This document shows, piece by piece, positions 16,855 through 24,834 of a stretch of DNA of 64,000 bases. Where the stretch lies: the NCBI GenBank assembly GCA_029776225.1, contig JAKOTR010000053.1:575694-639693 (forward strand), in the 5' to 3' direction. A program made the position numbers and the translations under genes. The stretch is from Acidobacteriota bacterium (GTDB lineage Bacteria; Acidobacteriota; Terriglobia; Bryobacterales; Bryobacteraceae). The notes beneath the pieces are model-generated. The model saw nothing but the letters and a program-made list of their open reading frames with translations. It searched no databases and was not told the origin of the DNA. Position 1 is the first letter of the stretch. The number at the start of each line of letters is the position of its first letter.

Positions 16855-19041
16855 ATGCGTCAAATTCGTTACATCACTCCGAACGGCATCGCCGTTACAC
16901 GCACCCTTACCCGGGTGCCTTACCGGAAGGGCCTGAAGCACCTGCTGCGCGAACTCGACACCACGCGCGGCTTTTATCTTTCCTCCGGCTATGAGTACCC
17001 TGGCCGGTATTCGCGGTGGGATATCGCATCGGTGCGGCCTCCGCTCGAAATCGCGGCCGCCGGACGGCAGATGGAGTTCCGCCCGCTCAATGCGCGCGGC
17101 GAGCTGCTGAACCGCATGCTTTATCCCGTGCTGGCCGCACATCCTCACTGGGAATCCTTCAAAGAGGAAAACGGCGCTCTCGTAGGACGCCTGCGCCCGC
17201 TGCCGGAACTCTTCCCCGAGGAGGAGCGCAGCAGGCAGCCCTCGGCCTTCTCCATCCTGCGCGCGCTCACCACGGAGTTCCGCAATTCCAAAGACAACCG
17301 GCTCGCGCTTGTGGGCGCTTTCGGATACGACCTGCTGTTCCAGTTCGATCCCATCCGGATGCGGCTGCCGCGCACCGGCGCCAAAGATCTCCGCCTGTTC
17401 CTCTGCGACGACATCTACTTTGTCGACCGCATGAAGGAGCAGATCTCGCGCTACCAGTACGAGTTCGAGCGCGAGGGACTTTCTACCGCCGGACTTCCGC
17501 GCACCGGCGAACCCGTCCCGCAGCCCGCGCCGCAGGCGACGGTAACCGAGCCCGTGAGCGACCACACCGACGAAGAGTACATGGCCAAAGTCGAGGCGGT
17601 GCGCCAGGGCATGCGCCGCGGAGATTATTACGAAGTCGTGCTGCGCCGCACCTTCCGCGCCCCGTTCAGCGGCAGCCCGTCCGAGCTGTTCCGCAGCATG
17701 CAACTGCACAGCCCGAGCCCCTACGAATTCTTCCTCCAGTTCGGCGACGAGCAACTCGTGGGCTGCTCTCCCGAAATGTTCGTCCGGATCGAGGGCAACC
17801 GCGTCGAGACCTGCCCGATCTCCGGAACTGCCCGCCGCACCGGCGATCCGCTGCGCGATGCCGAAAACATCCGCGAGCTGCTGAACTCCCGCAAGGAAGA
17901 ATCCGAGCTCACGATGTGCACCGACGTCGACCGCAACGACAAGTCGCGCATCGCGGTCCCGGGCTCCGTTAAGGTGCTTGGACGGCGGCTGATCGAAGCC
18001 TACGCCGGCCTCTTTCACACCGTGGATCACGTCGCAGCAACCATCAAGCCGGGATTCGACGCCCTCGACGCCTTCCTCAGCCAGATGTGGGCCGTCACCA
18101 TGATCGGCGCCCCGAAGCGCGCCGCCGCCCAGGCGATCGAAGACCTCGAGAAAGACCCGCGCGGCTGGTACGGCGGCGCCATCGGCATGCTCTCGCTCAA
18201 CGGCGACATGAACACCGGGATCACCATCCGGACGATTCACATTCGCGATGGCGTGGCTTCCTACAGCGCCGGCGCCACCATCCTTTACGATTCGGTGCCG
18301 GAACTCGAAGCCGAAGAGACCCGCCTGAAGGCCACCGCCTTCTTCCGCGCCCTGAAAGGCAGACCGCAAACGACGGAAGCTGCCGTCGAGGTGCAGCCGC
18401 GGGTCGGAGAGGGCGTGCGGCTGCTGCTGGTGGATAACGACGACTGCTTCATCCACACGCTGGCCAACTACGCGCGGCAGACAGGTGCCGAGGTCGTCAC
18501 CTACCGCTCCGGTTTCCCCATGGACCTCATCGGGCGCATAGACCCCGCCATTATCCTGATCTCGCCCGGACCGGGGCGGCCGGAAGATTTCGGCGTTCCG
18601 CAACTGGTGCGCTACGCCGCGCAGGCCGGCATCCCGGTTTTCGGCGTATGTCTCGGCCTTCAGGGCATGGTCGAGGCGTTCGGCGGCGAACTGGGAGTCC
18701 TCGACTACCCCATGCACGGCAAGCCGAGCATCGTCATCCACAAGGGCGTCGGCGTTTTTGAAGGCCTGCCGGAACGGTTCAAAGTAGGCCGCTACCACTC
18801 GCTGTACGCCAGGAAAGACAAGATGCCGGACTGCCTGGAGGTCACGGCGGAATCCGAGGACGGCGTCATCATGGGCGTGCGCCACCGCGAGCTTCCGCTC
18901 GAGGCGGTTCAGTTCCATCCCGAGTCGATTCTCACCCTGGAGGGCGACTGCGGGCTGAAGCTGATGCGGAACGTGGTGAGGATCTACGGGCGCCTGCGGC
19001 AGGCCTCCTCGGCTGCCACTGCGCCGCACCGGGAGCCGTGA
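16855..19041 (+). CDS. trpEG: Anthranilate synthase, fused TrpE-TrpG
   Basis: The 728-residue enzyme makes anthranilate from chorismate and glutamine, the first step of tryptophan synthesis. The TrpE part (about 1-510) shows VGCSPEMFVRIEG, CPISGTARRTGDP, ELTMCTDVDRNDKSR, and GAPKRAAAQAIEDLE with GWYGGAIGMLS. The TrpG glutaminase part (about 525-715) has the nucleophile Cys in GVCLGLQGM and the HPES of the Cys-His-Glu triad near 690. Fused TrpEG is known from Sinorhizobium and Azospirillum but is not the commonest arrangement. No other trp gene is adjacent. It overlaps hpnE by four bases (GTGA), a surprising partner. No leader-peptide attenuator is seen upstream. Confidence 0.93.
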   Translation: MRQIRYITPNGIAVTRTLTRVPYRKGLKHLLRELDTTRGFYLSSGYEYPGRYSRWDIASVRPPLEIAAAGRQMEFRPLNARGELLNRMLYPVLAAHPHWESFKEENGALVGRLRPLPELFPEEERSRQPSAFSILRALTTEFRNSKDNRLALVGAFGYDLLFQFDPIRMRLPRTGAKDLRLFLCDDIYFVDRMKEQISRYQYEFEREGLSTAGLPRTGEPVPQPAPQATVTEPVSDHTDEEYMAKVEAVRQGMRRGDYYEVVLRRTFRAPFSGSPSELFRSMQLHSPSPYEFFLQFGDEQLVGCSPEMFVRIEGNRVETCPISGTARRTGDPLRDAENIRELLNSRKEESELTMCTDVDRNDKSRIAVPGSVKVLGRRLIEAYAGLFHTVDHVAATIKPGFDALDAFLSQMWAVTMIGAPKRAAAQAIEDLEKDPRGWYGGAIGMLSLNGDMNTGITIRTIHIRDGVASYSAGATILYDSVPELEAEETRLKATAFFRALKGRPQTTEAAVEVQPRVGEGVRLLLVDNDDCFIHTLANYARQTGAEVVTYRSGFPMDLIGRIDPAIILISPGPGRPEDFGVPQLVRYAAQAGIPVFGVCLGLQGMVEAFGGELGVLDYPMHGKPSIVIHKGVGVFEGLPERFKVGRYHSLYARKDKMPDCLEVTAESEDGVIMGVRHRELPLEAVQFHPESILTLEGDCGLKLMRNVVRIYGRLRQASSAATAPHREP

Positions 19042-20330
19042 AGGAAACCCAACCGAGCGTTCTCATAGCGGGCGGTGGACTGGCCGGGCTGGCGGCGGCG
19101 GCTGCGCTCGGCGGCGCCGGGTTCCGCGTCGATTTGTACGAATCCCGCGGGTTCCTGGGCGGCCGCGCCGCTTCGTTTCCCCTCGCGCCAAACGATCCTG
19201 AACTGATCGACAACTGCCAGCACGTGCTGCTGGCCTGTTTTACGAACCTGCTCGATCTCTATGGCCGGCTCGGCGTCGCGGATTGCATCCGTTTTCACCG
19301 CGAGTATTACTTCGTCGAGCCGGGCGGCCGCGTCTCGGTCCTTCGCCGCGGCGCCCTCCCCGCCCCGCTGCACCTCTCGCGCTCTTTCCTTGGCCTCAAG
19401 TTTCTGAGCGCGGCGGACAAGCTGGCCATTGCCCGCGGGCTGGCCGCGCTTCTCCGCGAGGACTCCCGCCAGGACCTTGACCGGATCACCATGCTCGACT
19501 GGCTCAAGGAAAAGCGGCAGCCTCAGCGCGCCATCGAGCGCTTCTGGCGGCAGGTGCTCGTCAGCGCCATCAACGAAGAACTGGACCGCATGGCCGCGCG
19601 CCATGCATTTCAGGTGTTCCGGCTCGGCTTCCTCTCGGAAGCGAACGCCTGCCAGATGGGTCTTTCCACCGTTCCGCTCTCCCGGCTCTATGCGGCGGCA
19701 AACCTGCGCGGCGTTTCCGTTCACCTTCGCTCACCCGTGGAGCGCATCACCCCGGAGGGCGCGGTGATCGGCGGCGAAACGCGCCAAGCCGATTACTACA
19801 TCTGCGCGGTGCCCTTCGAAAAACTCGCTTCTCTGGTTCCCGACCTCGCGCTGGATTTGCATCATTTCGAGCACTCCCCGATCACCGGCATCCATCTCTG
19901 GTTCGACCGCCCGGTGCTCGATCTGCCCTACGCCGCGTTGCTCGACCGCACCATTCAGTGGGTTTTCAACAAGTCTGCGGGCAGATACGTTCAGGTGGTG
20001 GTGAGCGCCTCCAGAAACCTGTTGACCGCGTCCCGTGTGGACGTGATCGCGCTCGCGGTCCGCGAGCTTGCCGAGTTCTTCCCGCGCGTTGCGCAGGCGC
20101 GCCTCGAAAAAGCGCACGTGATTAAGGAAGCGCGCGCGACGTTCTCCGCCGTTCCGGGCCTCGAAGAGCGGAGGCCCGCCGCGAGCACCGCAATTCCCAA
20201 CATCTTCCTCGCAGGCGACTGGACCCGCACCGGCTGGCCCGCCACCATGGAAGGCGCGGTCCGCAGCGGGTATCTCGCGGCCGAAGCCGTCGCCGAGGCC
20301 GCGGGGCGTCCAGAGAAGTTCGTGAGATAA
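19038..20330 (+). CDS. hpnE: Hydroxysqualene dehydroxylase HpnE (FAD amine-oxidase fold)
   Basis: The 430-residue flavoprotein starts with the dinucleotide motif IAGGGLAGLAAAAALGGAG, followed by GFLGGRAASF and DNCQHVLLACF near residue 55. It ends with FLAGDWTRTGWPATMEGAVRSGYLAAEA near 395-420. These are characteristic of HpnE, which reduces hydroxysqualene to squalene after HpnC and HpnD in the hopanoid pathway. hpnC and hpnD are not in this window, so the pathway must be completed elsewhere; a related carotenoid-type desaturase cannot be wholly excluded. The start is GTG overlapping the trpEG stop. Confidence 0.8.
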   Translation: MKETQPSVLIAGGGLAGLAAAAALGGAGFRVDLYESRGFLGGRAASFPLAPNDPELIDNCQHVLLACFTNLLDLYGRLGVADCIRFHREYYFVEPGGRVSVLRRGALPAPLHLSRSFLGLKFLSAADKLAIARGLAALLREDSRQDLDRITMLDWLKEKRQPQRAIERFWRQVLVSAINEELDRMAARHAFQVFRLGFLSEANACQMGLSTVPLSRLYAAANLRGVSVHLRSPVERITPEGAVIGGETRQADYYICAVPFEKLASLVPDLALDLHHFEHSPITGIHLWFDRPVLDLPYAALLDRTIQWVFNKSAGRYVQVVVSASRNLLTASRVDVIALAVRELAEFFPRVAQARLEKAHVIKEARATFSAVPGLEERRPAASTAIPNIFLAGDWTRTGWPATMEGAVRSGYLAAEAVAEAAGRPEKFVR

Positions 20331-20719
20331 TGTTCGTTGCCATGCGAAGTCTTGCATTGCTAGCCGGCTTGTTCTGCCTTCTGGCATTGCCCGCAGTCGC
20401 CGATACTCCGATGACCCGCCTGCGCGTTGAGGTGAAGAACCACAACGGGAAGCCTATCGAACGCGCCAGCGTGGTGGTGCGGTTTGTCCAGGGCCGGTCG
20501 ATCGCCAAGTTCGGAAAGAATGTCATCACCAATTGGGAGATGCGGACGAACCAGGAAGGCGTCGCTCGAATCCCGAGTATCCCCCAGGGCCAGATTCGGA
20601 TTCAGGTGATTGCCAAAGGCTACCAGACCTTCGGGAAGACCTTTGATGTAGACGAGGAGGAGAAAACCATCGAAATCAGGCTGAACCCTCCGCAGCCGCA
20701 GTACTCCTCGCACCAGTAG
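20330..20719 (+). CDS. Small secreted carboxypeptidase-regulatory-like (CnaB-type) protein
   Basis: This 129-residue protein has a signal peptide (cleavage likely after LPAVADT) and one beta-sandwich domain: LRVEVKNHNGKPIERASVVVRF, then RTNQEGVARIPSIPQGQIRIQVIAKGYQTFGKTFDV. This is the Gly/Pro-rich pattern of CarboxypepD_reg domains that bind partners or sugars at the cell surface. The ATG overlaps the hpnE stop by one base (TAATG), implying coupling; a second ATG at 20342 gives an equally good signal peptide. Specific role unknown. Confidence 0.75.
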   Translation: MFVAMRSLALLAGLFCLLALPAVADTPMTRLRVEVKNHNGKPIERASVVVRFVQGRSIAKFGKNVITNWEMRTNQEGVARIPSIPQGQIRIQVIAKGYQTFGKTFDVDEEEKTIEIRLNPPQPQYSSHQ

Positions 20720-20725
20720 GAGAGC

Positions 20726-21016
20726 TCAGCCCACGATTTCCCAAGTGTGCCGCTCTGGCGCTGCCGGGCGATAGCCCGCGGGCAGGACGGCAAGATTCGC
20801 AAGCTGTGCCGCAGCGGCGGCCCGGGCTGCAAGCGTGACTCGTCGCGCCCATTCGATGAGATCGGCGGCCTCTTGAAGCGCCGTTTCGCGCTCTGCGCTC
20901 CCCGCGGGCAGAGAATCCAGGTGACGCCGCAGCTCCGCCAACAACCCCTCCGCCTTTCGATAGAGCCCGGCCGACACCGCGCGCCGCAGCTCATCCGCTA
21001 TGCGCGTCCCGCTCAT
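20726..21016 (-). CDS. Small helical protein downstream of fliD, FliT-like candidate
   Basis: The 96-residue product is almost entirely helical and Ala/Leu/Arg-rich (RRAVSAGLYRKAEGLLAELRRHLDSL, then EAADLIEWARRVTLAARAAAAAQLANL). It overlaps the fliD stop by four bases. In many flagellar loci the gene after fliD and fliS encodes FliT, a helical chaperone of about 100 residues that binds the FliD C-terminus. Size, position and helicity fit that role, but sequence alone does not prove it because FliT proteins diverge rapidly. Confidence 0.55.
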   Translation of the reverse strand: MSGTRIADELRRAVSAGLYRKAEGLLAELRRHLDSLPAGSAERETALQEAADLIEWARRVTLAARAAAAAQLANLAVLPAGYRPAAPERHTWEIVG

Positions 21017-22347
21017 CGGTACTTCTGCGCAGTGATCCGCATCGCCTCAAACATGGAGTTGAGGTAGATGGCCTGCTGCTCGAGCGTCGCGATCAGCGCA
21101 TCGGCCGCCGCCATTTGCTCGGTGAGCGCCCGGCGTAGGTTTTCGATCCGATCCTCCGTTTCCGATATGTGCTTGCCTTCGGCGACGATGCTGGCGTTGA
21201 TGGAGTTCGCGGCGGTCGTGAGAATGCCGTTGGTGTCGTTCTCCAGACTATCCATAATTCCGGTGGCGGCATTGAGGAAACCTCCTTCGCCGGCCTTTCC
21301 GAGAAACGCAATCAGTTCGTCGTAATTCTCGGCGGCTTTCTGGAACGCCGACACGTCGAATGACAATCTGCCCTCCTGGTCGAATGCCAGCCCCAGATCC
21401 GTCATCGAACTGAATTTGCCCGTGCCGCCTGTGTACTGGATGATCGACCGGAGCGAGTCCCAAACCGTGAGAATCAGTCCCTGGCCCGCCAGCGCGCCGG
21501 CGTTCGGCCCGCGGTGCTTTTCGAGTTCGTCCACCGCGGCGTTATAGGAATTGACAAGCGAAGAGATCGCGTTCTGGATGGCCGTTGTCGAACGGCTCAC
21601 GGTCACCGTGGCGGTGCCTTCCGAAAGCAGGGTGGCCGTAAGACCCGGCGCCAGCGTGATGGTGCGTGAATCGCTCGGCAGCGCATCCACGCCGTTGACC
21701 TTGTAAGTTGCGTAAAACCCGTTCGGGGGATCGTCCGGGAACAGGTCCGTGGTCCCGTCGTTCAACTGCATGGCTACGGGGCCCAGCTTCGTGCTCTGCA
21801 GCGCCAGCCGGTAGTCGGGCTCGGTCCCCGACCCTATGTTGACGACGGTGGCCTGTATGTCGAGCCCCGCGCTGTTGATGGCCGCCGCCAGGCCGTTCAA
21901 CGTGTTCGAAGCGGGTCTGATTTCAACGCCGTTCAGAGTGTAGACGGGATTCGGGTTCGCGCTGATGGTCTGCGTGGAGGGATCGGTGGCCCGCTCCAGC
22001 CCGTCCTTGCTCATGACGGTGCTGTACGCGCCCAGGCTCGTCACTTCGATCGTATAGGTTCCGCTGAAAGCCCCCGTTCCCACGGTGGCGTTCAGCACCG
22101 CACCGTTGGAAATCGATGTCGAGAAAGAACTGAGGCCAGCGGCATTGTTCAAGCTCGAAATCGCGTTCTGCACGGCCATAACCTTCGCGTTCAAGGAGCC
22201 GATGGCGCTCGATTCCGCTTCGAGCCTCTGCTTCGCCAACTGCATCTGCATCAGAGGAAGGGACGCAATGGCGACCGCCCGTTCGATAATCGCCGTGAAG
22301 TCCGACGAGTACCGGCTGGTCCCCGAAAAAAGTGTGCTTCCGCTCAT
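21013..22347 (-). CDS. fliD: Flagellar filament cap / hook-associated protein 2
   Basis: The 444-residue protein caps the flagellar filament and folds incoming flagellin. The FliD N-terminal region is visible (FSGTSRYSSDFTAIIERAVAIASLPLMQMQ, residues 6-35), followed by KLGPVAMQLNDG near 180. The C-terminal FliD domain shows YNAAVDELEKHRGPN near 270, LGLAFDQEGRLSFDVSAFQKA near 325, and a helical end (TLEQQAIYLNSMFEAM). It lies 107 bases downstream of fliC, separated by a strong hairpin, and overlaps the FliT-like gene. Two GGA-containing stretches in the short leader could bind CsrA, but this is weak. Confidence 0.9.
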   Translation of the reverse strand: MSGSTLFSGTSRYSSDFTAIIERAVAIASLPLMQMQLAKQRLEAESSAIGSLNAKVMAVQNAISSLNNAAGLSSFSTSISNGAVLNATVGTGAFSGTYTIEVTSLGAYSTVMSKDGLERATDPSTQTISANPNPVYTLNGVEIRPASNTLNGLAAAINSAGLDIQATVVNIGSGTEPDYRLALQSTKLGPVAMQLNDGTTDLFPDDPPNGFYATYKVNGVDALPSDSRTITLAPGLTATLLSEGTATVTVSRSTTAIQNAISSLVNSYNAAVDELEKHRGPNAGALAGQGLILTVWDSLRSIIQYTGGTGKFSSMTDLGLAFDQEGRLSFDVSAFQKAAENYDELIAFLGKAGEGGFLNAATGIMDSLENDTNGILTTAANSINASIVAEGKHISETEDRIENLRRALTEQMAAADALIATLEQQAIYLNSMFEAMRITAQKYR

Positions 22348-22387
22348 GTTCTTGACTGCGTTCCCGCTTTCCCTGTTAAACGCTTAC

Positions 22388-22419
22388 GGCCGGCAGGCGC
22401 CCGGAGACGCCTGCCGGCC
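22388..22419 (-). terminator. 12-bp perfect GC hairpin between fliC and fliD
   Basis: The stem is GGCCGGCAGGCG (22388-22399) with CGCCTGCCGGCC (22408-22419) and an eight-base loop. On the minus strand it starts 36 bases after the fliC stop and is followed by a sequence with only a short U-rich stretch (CGTTTAAC). It probably stabilises the fliC mRNA end or partly terminates, giving far more flagellin than cap protein. Confidence 0.6.
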
Positions 22420-22454
22420 GGTTGCCCGCAGCGCTTACGCTACGGAGAATCGGT

Positions 22455-23954
22455 TTAGCGCCTGAGAAGGCTTAACACCCCCTGCGGAGCCTCGTTGGCC
22501 TGGGCCAAGGCCGCCACCGAGGCCTGCTGCATCACCAGTGCCCTGGTGAGGTTCGCCGCTTCAGACGCAATGTCGGCATCGCGGATGCGCGATTCGGCGG
22601 CCGAGAAGTTGCTGATCTGCGACTGGGCCAGATTGATCGCGTACTGCAACTTGTTCTGGCCGGTTCCGACCCTGCCCTGCACCAGGCCGAGAGTAGCGAC
22701 GGCGTTGGTCAGAGCTGTGATCGCCGCCATGGCGTTTCCGATTGGGCTCGCTCCGGCATCCGGATCGGAGACCTCAACCGACTGCAACCCGCTGGCAGCA
22801 ACCAGACCGGTGCCGGCAACGGCGCTGTACGAGCTCACAGAGAATTCGTTCGAGCTCTGGATCGTGATTGTGTTCGCCCCCGTGTACGATGCCAGGGCAT
22901 AGATGCCCAGCGAAGCGGTCGCAGCATTGATCGCCGCGATTGCGGAGTCGATGTCAGCGCCCGTGACGTCGTCCAGAACGACCGTGACCGAACCGCTCGC
23001 GTTCTGGAAGGTCAAGGTTTCGGCTGCGGACGCGGCAGTAATCGCAGTGAACGCCGCGGCCGCTACACGGTAGACGCCCGCGTTGTCTGTCGTAGCGGCA
23101 TCGGTTCCCCTGATGCCGGTGCCCGCCGTCGGGGCGGCTATACTCACCGAGAACGCCCGCGTTCCGCCGAAGGCCAAATGGCCGTTGTTGTCCGTCACCG
23201 CGGTGATGCCGTAGGTGCCCAAAGCCGTGTTGAGCTGTTTAAGCACTTCCGCCCCGGAGATTCCCGAAGCACCGCCAGTGACCGTGACCGCCACCGAGGT
23301 GGTTGCCTGCGCAACCGGATCGTACAGCGCGAACGTGAAGACCTGGTTTCCGTTCGCCAGAAATACGTTAGCGCTGTTGTTCAGATCGACGTTGCCTACC
23401 GTCGTGCCTCCGCCCGCGATGGTCGTTCCGGCGATCCCCAGGCCTGCCGAATCCACGCGGTTCGCGGCTCCGCTCAGGTCAATTTGCACCTTCGCGTTTT
23501 CCGTCGAGCTGCCCCCGCCGATGTATACCTCGATCAGCGCGTTGTTCGCCCCGCCGGCGACCAGACCGATGTTAGCCGCCTGCCGGTCGATTTCTTTCAG
23601 CAGCGCCTGGTACTCATCGTTCAGAGTGTCGCGGCTGCCGCTGAAAGTCGAAGAGGCGGACTGCGTGGCCAGCGTCTTCAGCCGGTCGATGATTTTCGAA
23701 ATGTTGGTCAACCCGCCATCGACGATTTGCAGCACACTGATGCCGTCGTTGGCGTTCCGCACGCCCTGCGTCAACTCGGCGATGTCGCTGCGGTACTTGT
23801 TGGCCACCGCCAAACCAGCCGCGTCATCGCCCGACGCGTTGATGCGGTAGCCGGACGTCACCCGGGTGATGGTCCTGTGTTGAAAATCGTTGTTCACTCG
23901 AAGGTTTTCTTGCGCAACCATCGAGGTTACGTTGGTAACGATTGAATACGACAT
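22455..23954 (-). CDS. fliC: Flagellin, filament subunit
   Basis: The 499-residue flagellin has the conserved N-terminal D0/D1 coiled region (residues 1-145: LRVNNDFQHRTITRVTSGYRINASGDDAAGLAVANKYRSDI) and C-terminal D1/D0 region (about 410-499: VQGRVGTGQNKLQYAINLAQ, ending QGVLSLLRR). Between them lies a large Ser/Thr/Ala/Gly-rich variable domain, the usual site of O-glycosylation. Its ATG lies four bases after the stop of the upstream methyltransferase gene, with AGGA nine bases upstream of the ATG embedded in a CsrA-like site. It is the last gene of a coupled run that begins at fliW and includes csrA and four glycosyltransferase-type genes, so its product is the likely acceptor of those enzymes. 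Confidence 0.95.
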   Translation of the reverse strand: MSYSIVTNVTSMVAQENLRVNNDFQHRTITRVTSGYRINASGDDAAGLAVANKYRSDIAELTQGVRNANDGISVLQIVDGGLTNISKIIDRLKTLATQSASSTFSGSRDTLNDEYQALLKEIDRQAANIGLVAGGANNALIEVYIGGGSSTENAKVQIDLSGAANRVDSAGLGIAGTTIAGGGTTVGNVDLNNSANVFLANGNQVFTFALYDPVAQATTSVAVTVTGGASGISGAEVLKQLNTALGTYGITAVTDNNGHLAFGGTRAFSVSIAAPTAGTGIRGTDAATTDNAGVYRVAAAAFTAITAASAAETLTFQNASGSVTVVLDDVTGADIDSAIAAINAATASLGIYALASYTGANTITIQSSNEFSVSSYSAVAGTGLVAASGLQSVEVSDPDAGASPIGNAMAAITALTNAVATLGLVQGRVGTGQNKLQYAINLAQSQISNFSAAESRIRDADIASEAANLTRALVMQQASVAALAQANEAPQGVLSLLRR

Positions 23955-23958
23955 GGGT

Positions 23959-24834
23959 TCACATCCTGTTTATTGAGTTGTCCCGGCATCCTGCCGGCCT
24001 ATCCTCCGTATCGGCGGCTTCGGCTGCGGCTTGAATTCTTTTCTGTGCACCCCCGCCGGCTTCGCCAACGCTCTTCGTCTTCACGCCCCGTGCGAAACCG
24101 CGGCAGAAAGCCAGGTGCCCCGGGTTGTCCGTCAGCTTCCAGGCTTCCACGGCATCGAAGCCCGCGGCGCGCACCATGTGCGCCAGGCAATGCAGGGTGG
24201 GCACCCACCAGTTCGTCGGATTGCCTCCGTACTGGTTGTCGGGATAGAACTCCGCCACCATCTGTCCTCCTGCGTAGCCCCGGCCCAGGCCGCCGCGGTA
24301 GGGACTGTAATCGTCCAAAATGGCCGATTCCACGTAGATCTCGCCGTCGCAGACCGCGCTCAACCGGTCGAGCGCCAGCAGCGGATATCGCAAGTGGTAC
24401 AGCGTGCCGAAACAGAACACCACGTCGAAACGGCCCGCGTTCTCCTCGGCAATGTCATAGACGGACATCTCCCGCCGCTGGCAGCGCTCCTCGCTGTAGC
24501 CCAGGGCCGCGCGGCAGAAATCGAATGTTTCCCAGGCGCGGCGGTCGCTCTGCTTTAGCGTGCCGAGGTAATCCGAAAAATCGTCCACCGCCAGCACGCG
24601 CGCCGCTCCGCGCCGGAGCGCCTCGAAGCTCCAGTAGCCGTCCCAGGCGCCCACATCGAGCACGGTCTTCCCGCTGAGGTCCGCCGGGATGCGGTAAGCG
24701 TCGCGATTGATCGGCGCCCAGCCCGGCGTTACGACTCCGCCCGGCAGCTCGATCCGGTGATACCAGTAAGGGAATCGCGCGACGCCTTCCTTCAATGCCG
24801 CAATATCAGGTTCGCGAACAGACAAGTCCGCCAC
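23959..24834 (-). CDS. SAM methyltransferase, DUF1698/CmoB-like
   Basis: The 291-residue product has the SAM loop VLDVGAWDGYWSFEALRRGA near residue 60, AVDDFSDYLG after it, and FDVVFCFGTLYHLRYPLLALDRL near 135. The family includes the tRNA enzyme CmoB but also many methyltransferases in sugar and cell-surface gene clusters. Here it lies between OGT-type genes and flagellin, so methylation of a flagellin glycan or of flagellin itself is the likely job. The start is GTG 24834, chosen because GGAGG lies nine bases upstream; the longer frame to 24894 would overlap the upstream gene by 89 bases. The chosen start still overlaps it by 29 bases. Confidence 0.8.
   Translation of the reverse strand: MADLSVREPDIAALKEGVARFPYWYHRIELPGGVVTPGWAPINRDAYRIPADLSGKTVLDVGAWDGYWSFEALRRGAARVLAVDDFSDYLGTLKQSDRRAWETFDFCRAALGYSEERCQRREMSVYDIAEENAGRFDVVFCFGTLYHLRYPLLALDRLSAVCDGEIYVESAILDDYSPYRGGLGRGYAGGQMVAEFYPDNQYGGNPTNWWVPTLHCLAHMVRAAGFDAVEAWKLTDNPGHLAFCRGFARGVKTKSVGEAGGGAQKRIQAAAEAADTEDRPAGCRDNSINRM
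23961..24008 (-). promoter_or_regulatory. Candidate CsrA-binding leader of fliC, nested in the methyltransferase gene end
   Basis: On the minus strand the segment CCGGC-AGGAT-GCCGG (23997-23983) forms a 5-bp stem presenting GGA in the loop, the preferred CsrA target. Twenty-five bases on, ACAGGATGT (23969-23961) overlaps the fliC Shine-Dalgarno and matches the core of the CsrA consensus (A-GGAUGU). A further GGAGGA occurs at 24008-24003. Two-site occupancy including the ribosome-binding site is how CsrA represses hag in Bacillus subtilis. csrA and fliW lie at the head of the same gene run, so the circuit is plausible; binding is inferred. Confidence 0.6.

Noticed and set aside
16807..19029. 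740-codon open frame antisense to trpEG
   Set aside because: It mirrors a confident anthranilate synthase gene; long antisense frames are expected in GC-rich codons, and its composition (Arg/His/Gly-rich, no domains) is not protein-like.
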